DNA from: Rhodanobacter fulvus Jip2
GTDB taxonomy: Bacteria; Pseudomonadota; Gammaproteobacteria; Xanthomonadales; Rhodanobacteraceae
Direction of reading: 5' to 3'
NCBI RefSeq assembly: GCF_000264315.1
Contig: NZ_AJXU01000015.1
Span: 37,319 to 101,318 of the forward strand
DNA length: 64,000 bases
Part shown: positions 59,701 to 64,000 of the stretch, piece by piece
How the letters are laid out: each line of letters opens with the position of its first letter
Numbering within the stretch: the stretch's first letter is position 1
The notes under the pieces: model-generated
What the model was told of the DNA's origin: nothing
What the model saw: the letters and a program-made list of their open reading frames with translations, nothing else
Databases searched by the model: none
Position numbers and translations under genes: made by a program

Positions 59701-62700
59701 GGTTGCCGGTCTGCGTGGTCAGCGCGGTGCTGCCGCCGCCGTCGACCACGCCGCTGACGACCAGGGCGGCGCCGTTGGTCAAGCTGAATCCATCGGCGCT
59801 GAAATCGCCCAGCGCAGCCACCTGATTGAGCTGGCCCAGCGTGACAGCATTTGTGGCACTGCCGCTCAGCGTGCCGGCCGTGATGATGCCGGCACTCTGG
59901 CTGATGCCGCCACCGGAAGACTTCAGCTCGACCGCGCTGCCGGTAATGTTGTTGGCCAGCGCAAGACCGTCGGCCGAGTCCAGCGAAATGGCGCCGCCGG
60001 TCAGGTCGCTGCCCAGGCTCAAGGCACCGTTGCTCGTCTTCAGGGTGATGCTGCCGGTGCCGCCGGTCGTCGTCAGCGCACCGTTCGTGGCCAGGCCCTG
60101 CGCGTTGACAAGCGTGAAGTTGGCCGCACTGAAACTGTCGAGCGTGTCGACCAGGTTGGCGCCGTCAAGCAAGGTATCGCCCTGCGAAGTGCCCGTCAGC
60201 GTGGCCGCCTCGATCACCCCGGACGCACCTTCGCCGATCGCGCCGGCCGAGGTGAGCGTGACCGTCGTACCCTTGAGCGTACCGTTGATCGCCAGGTCGC
60301 CGGCCAGCGTGGTCAGCGCGGTACTGCTGCTGCCATCGACCACGCCATCGACGGCCAGAGCCTTGCTGTTGGTCAGGCTGAATCCGCTGGCGCTGAAATC
60401 GCCCAGGCTGTCGATGTAGTTGGTGCCGGCGAGCAGGGTGATGCCATTCGAACCGCCGATCAGCTCGGCCGCGGTGAGGCTGCCGGTGCTTTGGCCGATC
60501 GCCCCCGCAAGGCTGGTCAGGCTCAGCGTTCCCGTCGCCTTCACCGCATCGCTCAGGGTGATGTCGCCCTGGCTGCTGAGCGTCACGTTGGCGCCGCTCA
60601 GTGCGCCGGGCGCAATCAATGTCCCGCCGTTGGCAGCCAGCGTCAGGTCGGCAGTGCCGGTGTCGATCGCACCGGTGGGCAGCAGCAGCGCGCCCCCGGC
60701 GATCAGGCTCACGGTGCCGTTGCTGCCGTTGTTGAGGGTGTCGATCGTCAGGTCGTCATGAGCGGTGATCGACACCCCGGTACCCGTTGCCGTCACGGCG
60801 TCCTGGAAATCATTGTCGGTGTTGTCCAGCGTGATCGCGTGCCCATTCATGGCGGTGAAGTTCGACGTTCCCGCCACCTTGAATGCACCCGCACCGCCTT
60901 GCGTGATATCGCCGGCGCGGGTGGTCACCGACAGTCCGCCGGTACCGATGTTCAGCGCGTTCGCGCTGAAGCTGCCGGCGGTGACGGTGAGACCGGTCAG
61001 GGCCGTGGTGCCACCAACTGTTCCAGTCAGCGTGACCGCGCCCGCGGTACCGGCATCCAGGGTCAGGCCGGACGCACCGTCCAGTGCATCATTGAAGGTG
61101 ATCGCCGCGCCCGCCGTTGCCCCGCCGCCGGTGGTATTGATGCCGGTGGTGGGCGAGCCCAGGGTCACCGGGCCGGACAAGGTGATCGCACCGCCCGTGG
61201 TGGTGAGGTTGCCGGCCAGCGTCGTTTGACCCGTGCCCTCAAGGCTGAAGGTACCGCTGCCCAGCGTGGACGTGCCCAGGGTCAACGCGTGGGTACCGTT
61301 GTCCAGCGTCACGTCGTGGTTGCCGCTGTTGTTGAGGCTTACCGCGCCGGTGAGGGTATTGGCATTGTCCAACTGGAGTACGCCGGCACCGGCATTGAAT
61401 TGCGCCGCAACCGCACTCGCGGTCTGGGTGATCGTGCTGCTGGCCGCTTGCGTGATGCCCACACCCGCTACCGACAGCGTGCCGCTGCCCACGTGGACGT
61501 CGCCCAGCACCAGCGCATGGCTGCCATTGTCGAGCGTGACGTCGTTGGCGCCGCTGTTGGTGAGGCTCACCGCACCGGTGAAGTTATTGCCCGCGTGATT
61601 CAACGTGATGGCATGCGCGCCCGCGTCGAAGCGCGAGGTGCCGCCGACCGTAAACGCACCGCCTTGCGTGATATCGCTGGCCAGGGTGGTGACCGACAAC
61701 CCGCCGGTACCGATGTTCAGCGTGTTCGCGCTGAAGCTGCCGGCCGTCACGTCGAGGCCGGTCAAGGCTGTCGTGCCGCCAACCGCTCCACCCAACGTGA
61801 CCGCACCGGCCGTACCGGCATCCAGGGTCAGGGTGGAAGCGCCGTTCACGGCGCCGCTGAACGTGATCGCCGCGCCGGCCGCCACGCTGCCACCACCGGT
61901 CGTATCGACACCGGTGCTGGCCGCACCCAGCGTCACCGGGCCGGACAAGGTGATCGCACCGCCCGCAGTGGTGAGGTTGCCGGCCAGGGTCGTCTGGCCC
62001 GTGCCCGTAAGGTTGAAAGCACCACTACCCAGCGTGGATGTGCCCAGGATCAGCGCGTTGGCGCCGTTGTTCAGCGTGACATCGTTGGCGCCGCTGTTGG
62101 TGAGGCTTACCGCACCAGTGAGCGTGTTGCTGTTGCTCAGCTGAAGCACGCCGGCACCGGCGTTGAATTGCGCCGCACCAGCACCCGCAATCTGGGTGAT
62201 CGTGCTGCCGGTCGCTTGCGTGATGCCGACACCCGTCACCGTCAGCGCGCCGCTACCCACCTGCACATTGCCCAGCTCCAGCGCAGTGGCGCCGTTGTTG
62301 AGCGTGACGGCGTTCGCGCCGCTGTTGGTGAGATCCACCGCGCCGGTGAAGGTGTTGGCCTTGTCCAGCTGAAGTACGCCGGCACCGGCGTTGAATTTCG
62401 CTGCACCCGCACTCGCCGCCTGGGTGATCGTGCTGCCGGTCGCTTGCGTGATGCCGACACCCGTCACCGTCAGCGCGCCGCTACCCACCTGCACATTGCC
62501 CAGCTCCAGCGCATTGGCGCCGTTGTTGAGCGTGACGTGGTCCGCGCCGCTGTTGTTGAGACTCACCGCACCGGTGAAGTGGTTGCTCGTGTTGTCCAGC
62601 GTGATGGCATGCGTCCCCGCGTCGAAACTCGATGTGCCGCCGACCGTGAATGCACCGCCTTGCGTGATGTCACTGGCATGGGTAGTCACCGCCAATCCAC

Positions 62701-64000
62701 CCGTGCCGATGTTCAGCGCATTCGCGCTGAAGCTGCCTGCCGTAACGTTGAGGCCTGTCAGTACTGTCGTGGCACCGACAGCTCCGCCCAACGTGACCGC
62801 ACCTCCCGTACCGGCATTCAGCGTAAGGGTCGAAGTACCATCCACCGCGCCGTTGAACGTGATCGCCGCGCCGGCCGCCACGTTGCCACCATCGGTCGTA
62901 TCGACGCCGGTGCTGGCCGCACCCAGCGTCACCGGGCCGGACAAGGTGATCGCACCGCCAGTCGTGGTGAGGTTGCCGGCCAGGGTCGTCTGGCCGGTGC
63001 CCGTAAGATTGAAAGCACCGCTGCCCAGCGTGGACGTACCCAGGGTCAGCGCGTTGGCGCCGTTGTTCAGCGTGACATCGTTGGCGCCGCTGTTGGCGAG
63101 GCTTACCGCGCCAGTGAAGTGGTTGCCGCTGTTGCCGAGCGTGATGGCATGCGCGATCGCATCGAAGCTCGATGCACCGGACACCGTGAACGCGCCACCC
63201 TGCGTGATGTCGCCCGCCGAGGTGGTCACGTTCAGATCGCCGTCGACGTTCAATGCCTGCGCATTGAAGCTCCCCGCCGTGACGGTGAGGCCGGTCAACT
63301 CGGTCGTATCGCCTACCGCCTGGTTCAGCGTGACCGCACCTCCGGTACCGGCATTCAGCGTCAGGTTGGAAGCGCCGTTCACCGCTCCGCCGAAGGTGAT
63401 CGCCGCACCTGTCATCACAGTGCCGCCATCGGTGGTGTCGATGCCGGTGGTGGCCGCACCCAGCGTCACCGGACCGGCCAGGCTGATCGCGCCGCCGCTG
63501 GTGCTGAGGATGCCGGCCAGGGTCGTCGCCCCGGTGCCTTCAAGGCTGAACGTGCCGCTGCCCAGCGTGGACGTGCCCAACGTCAACGCGTGGGTGCCAT
63601 TGTCCAGCGTTACGTCGTAGGCGCCGCTGTTGGCGAGGCTCACCGCGCTCGTAAAACTGTTGCTGTTGCCCAGCTGGAGTACGCCCACACCGGCGTCGAA
63701 CGATGCTGCGCCGGCACTCGCTTCCTGGGTGATCGTGCTGCCGGCGGCCTGCGTGATGCCGGTACCGGTCACCGCCAACGTGCCGCTGCCCACCTGCACG
63801 TCGCCCAGCACCAGCGCGTGGGTGCCGTTGTCCAGCGTCACGTTGTGGCCGCCGCTGTTGGCGAGGCTCACTGCGCCGGTGAAGTTATTGCCGGTGTTGC
63901 CGAGCGTGATGGCATGCGCACCCGCGTCGAAACTCGATGCACCCGTGACCGTGAACGCGTCACCCTGTGCGATGTCGCCCGCCGAGGGGGTCACGTTCAG
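56705..64000 (-). CDS. Giant repetitive TpsA/filamentous haemagglutinin-like surface protein, C-terminal part (5' end outside window)
   Basis: The frame is open to the right edge, so at least 2,430 residues of C-terminal sequence are visible. It is almost entirely beta-helix-type repeat with two zones. Zone 1 (about 60.9-64 kb) has long units: GDITQGGAFTVGGTSSFDAG, HAITLDN, FTGAVSLNNSG, LGTSTLGSGAFNLTGTGQTT, LAGNLTTTGGAITLSGPVTL. Zone 2 (about 57-60.9 kb) has shorter units of about 100 residues: SAGAIGEGASGVIEAATLTG, LGSFSAANF, ALTTLAGDLAINGTLKGTTV. The last 14 residues (RCAPDELDCDDE region) hold the only cysteines I see, C-x6-C. Such repeats are typical of TPS exoproteins; the N-terminal TPS domain and TpsB partner would lie beyond 64,000. 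Confidence 0.85.
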   Translation of the reverse strand: MNVTPSAGDIAQGDAFTVTGASSFDAGAHAITLGNTGNNFTGAVSLANSGGHNVTLDNGTHALVLGDVQVGSGTLAVTGTGITQAAGSTITQEASAGAASFDAGVGVLQLGNSNSFTSAVSLANSGAYDVTLDNGTHALTLGTSTLGSGTFSLEGTGATTLAGILSTSGGAISLAGPVTLGAATTGIDTTDGGTVMTGAAITFGGAVNGASNLTLNAGTGGAVTLNQAVGDTTELTGLTVTAGSFNAQALNVDGDLNVTTSAGDITQGGAFTVSGASSFDAIAHAITLGNSGNHFTGAVSLANSGANDVTLNNGANALTLGTSTLGSGAFNLTGTGQTTLAGNLTTTGGAITLSGPVTLGAASTGVDTTDGGNVAAGAAITFNGAVDGTSTLTLNAGTGGAVTLGGAVGATTVLTGLNVTAGSFSANALNIGTGGLAVTTHASDITQGGAFTVGGTSSFDAGTHAITLDNTSNHFTGAVSLNNSGADHVTLNNGANALELGNVQVGSGALTVTGVGITQATGSTITQAASAGAAKFNAGAGVLQLDKANTFTGAVDLTNSGANAVTLNNGATALELGNVQVGSGALTVTGVGITQATGSTITQIAGAGAAQFNAGAGVLQLSNSNTLTGAVSLTNSGANDVTLNNGANALILGTSTLGSGAFNLTGTGQTTLAGNLTTAGGAITLSGPVTLGAASTGVDTTGGGSVAAGAAITFSGAVNGASTLTLDAGTAGAVTLGGAVGGTTALTGLDVTAGSFSANTLNIGTGGLSVTTLASDITQGGAFTVGGTSRFDAGAHAITLNHAGNNFTGAVSLTNSGANDVTLDNGSHALVLGDVHVGSGTLSVAGVGITQAASSTITQTASAVAAQFNAGAGVLQLDNANTLTGAVSLNNSGNHDVTLDNGTHALTLGTSTLGSGTFSLEGTGQTTLAGNLTTTGGAITLSGPVTLGSPTTGINTTGGGATAGAAITFNDALDGASGLTLDAGTAGAVTLTGTVGGTTALTGLTVTAGSFSANALNIGTGGLSVTTRAGDITQGGAGAFKVAGTSNFTAMNGHAITLDNTDNDFQDAVTATGTGVSITAHDDLTIDTLNNGSNGTVSLIAGGALLLPTGAIDTGTADLTLAANGGTLIAPGALSGANVTLSSQGDITLSDAVKATGTLSLTSLAGAIGQSTGSLTAAELIGGSNGITLLAGTNYIDSLGDFSASGFSLTNSKALAVDGVVDGSSSTALTTLAGDLAINGTLKGTTVTLTSAGAIGEGASGVIEAATLTGTSQGDTLLDGANLVDTLDSFSAANFTLVNAQGLATNGALTTTGGTGSITLKTSNGALSLGSDLTGGAISLDSADGLALANNITGSAVELKSSGGGISQSAGIITAGTLSGSATNAVTLGQLNQVAALGDFSADGFSLTNGAALVVSGVVDGGGSTALTTQTGNLTINGTLKGTAVTLTSAGAIGQSNSGVIDAATLTGTSQGNTSLGGANLVDTLGSFGAANFSFVNAQDLAANGPLTTAGNAGSIDLKTSSGTLSVNGDLTAAAVALTSADDLTLTHDIDGTAVSLAAGGDINQSTGVITAGTLTGQSTGTTTLGGANLVGTLGSFKATNFSLVNATDLSVNGPLQITSPSGGVSLTTTSGILTVNSVLSAGAVSLDSAGNLALAHEVSGGLVTLASGGTISQTASGKLTATTLTGHSVGSTTLNGSGNKIGTLGSFTAAGFGLTNSQSLSVAGPVNGGASTSLATTAGNLAINGAVNGTTTAFNVAGNITQGGGGVITAATLRGTAGGAVALGGNNHIGTLGDFSAAGFSLKNAQDLTVAGTVNGGSSAGLATTGNLVINGTLTGATTTLDVTGAISEASAGSIVAGRLNGDTTGAVSLTGNNRIGSLGDFSAAYLNLGNAQALTVAGTVDGGTSTTLTTTSGDLTINGALKGTAMTLDSAGAINEGSQGVITAATLTGRSTGVTALNGANRVGTLGSFNAAGFDFTNAQALSVNGPLTIASGGRLHLTTTSGLLSVNTALRGGDVGLGSAGDLTLTQAVQGDMVALVSGGNISQTASGIVTAGTLTGRSVGSTVLDPVNHVAALGSFSAEGFDLATDRTLTVIGPVDGGDHVNLITTNGDIIINGLVSGTRTTLTSAGAINQGSAGGIAASTLSGSSTGATTLEGGGNRVATLEAFKAAGFSFTNGQSLIVTGPIEGGARTTLTTTRGGDLSIDGAVQGGMMTLVSAGAINEGASGSLTADTLTGSAAGMVMLGDAAHPLANYIGTLGGFSAPAGFSLTNAQTLTLAAVNGSDYTVDAGTSSTYLSVINGDLLQTDQAPLYNGVGTWASTGHIGVGGAPIYVTGVDAQVIVPGGISPAYFYAVDRQGNILPLTGGSSINVPTSALTSRAQNTNKHTDSYIDPSVISANYRAFGIVPSGLLLPPDQQRCAPDELDCDDE
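62164..62538 (-). repeat. 228-bp near-identical tandem repeat inside the giant gene
   Basis: The block starting GTGATCGTGCTGCCGGTCGC at 62196 recurs at 62424, an offset of exactly 228 bases (76 codons). Over about 110 bases the two copies are identical by eye apart from an occasional base, including GTAGCGGCGCGCTGACGGTG read on the coding strand. The identity is far higher than between other repeat units, so the duplication is recent. Confidence 0.8.

Noticed and set aside
57600..63620. Very long open frames on the plus strand across the giant repeat gene
   Set aside because: They are antisense shadows of the repetitive low-complexity coding sequence; translations are Pro/Val/Ala-rich without family features, while the minus strand has coherent repeats, a defined C-terminus and codon-consistent conservation between units.

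Overview
GC-rich chromosomal segment of a gammaproteobacterium, most likely Rhodanobacteraceae (order Xanthomonadales; Rhodanobacter/Dyella-like). Support for this placement: class I animal-type fructose-bisphosphate aldolase, a metX-metB-hom operon behind a SAM-I riboswitch, a one-mismatch copy of the Xanthomonas xyl-box, many outer-membrane and TonB-dependent proteins, and intergenic GTRG-headed palindromes of the REP type common in xanthomonads. No rRNA, phage, insertion sequence or CRISPR array was seen. The window looks like a stable chromosomal core with a few accessory loci, the clearest at the right-hand end.

Layout. 1-3.3 kb: xylose ABC importer genes (xylG cut by the window edge, xylF) divergent from an AraC-type xylR. 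3.4-13.1 kb: central carbon genes tkt, fba, pyk and gapA, interrupted by three tandem outer-membrane beta-barrel paralogues, a TonB-C-like protein and an S1/P1 nuclease. 13.2-15.7 kb: redox genes (7Fe ferredoxin, azurin, group III truncated globin, thiol peroxidase, CopD-like membrane protein). 15.9-23.3 kb: two permeases (APC, NCS2), a DUF3574 lipoprotein divergent from a TonB-dependent receptor, and YceI. 23.5-29 kb: sulfur amino acid block, hom-metB-metX on the minus strand with a SAM-I riboswitch and MetJ-like boxes, divergent from a 1-Cys peroxiredoxin and a cysteine synthase. 29-33.7 kb: queA and a response regulator/histidine kinase/ABC-2 exporter operon. 34-40.4 kb: class III aminotransferase, psiF, upp, pip, and a D-2-hydroxyglutarate dehydrogenase-like gene divergent from serA. 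40.6-48.4 kb: tRNA-Pro and the conserved thrS-infC-rpmI-rplT-pheS-pheT-ihfA-merR block, with an apparent AUC start for infC. 48.6-53.6 kb: orphan betaine-type binding protein, sugar-nucleotide epimerase, HemJ/CopD-like protein, tRNA-Val, uvrB. 53.8-64 kb: lone FimT-like pseudopilin, lone tssA, and a very large repetitive TpsA-like surface protein (5' end outside the window) overlapping a Cys-rich secreted protein of unknown function.

How it fits together. The most interesting regulatory signal is a set of similar 8-bp-periodic boxes (AGACGTCT-like) in front of metX, between the DUF3574 lipoprotein and the TonB receptor, and in front of serA. It suggests one methionine/SAM-responsive regulon covering biosynthesis, serine supply and possibly uptake across the outer membrane, with the met operon also under a SAM-I riboswitch. 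The most interesting protein locus is the giant repeat protein with its only visible cysteines as a pair at the extreme C-terminus, plus its overlapping downstream partner.
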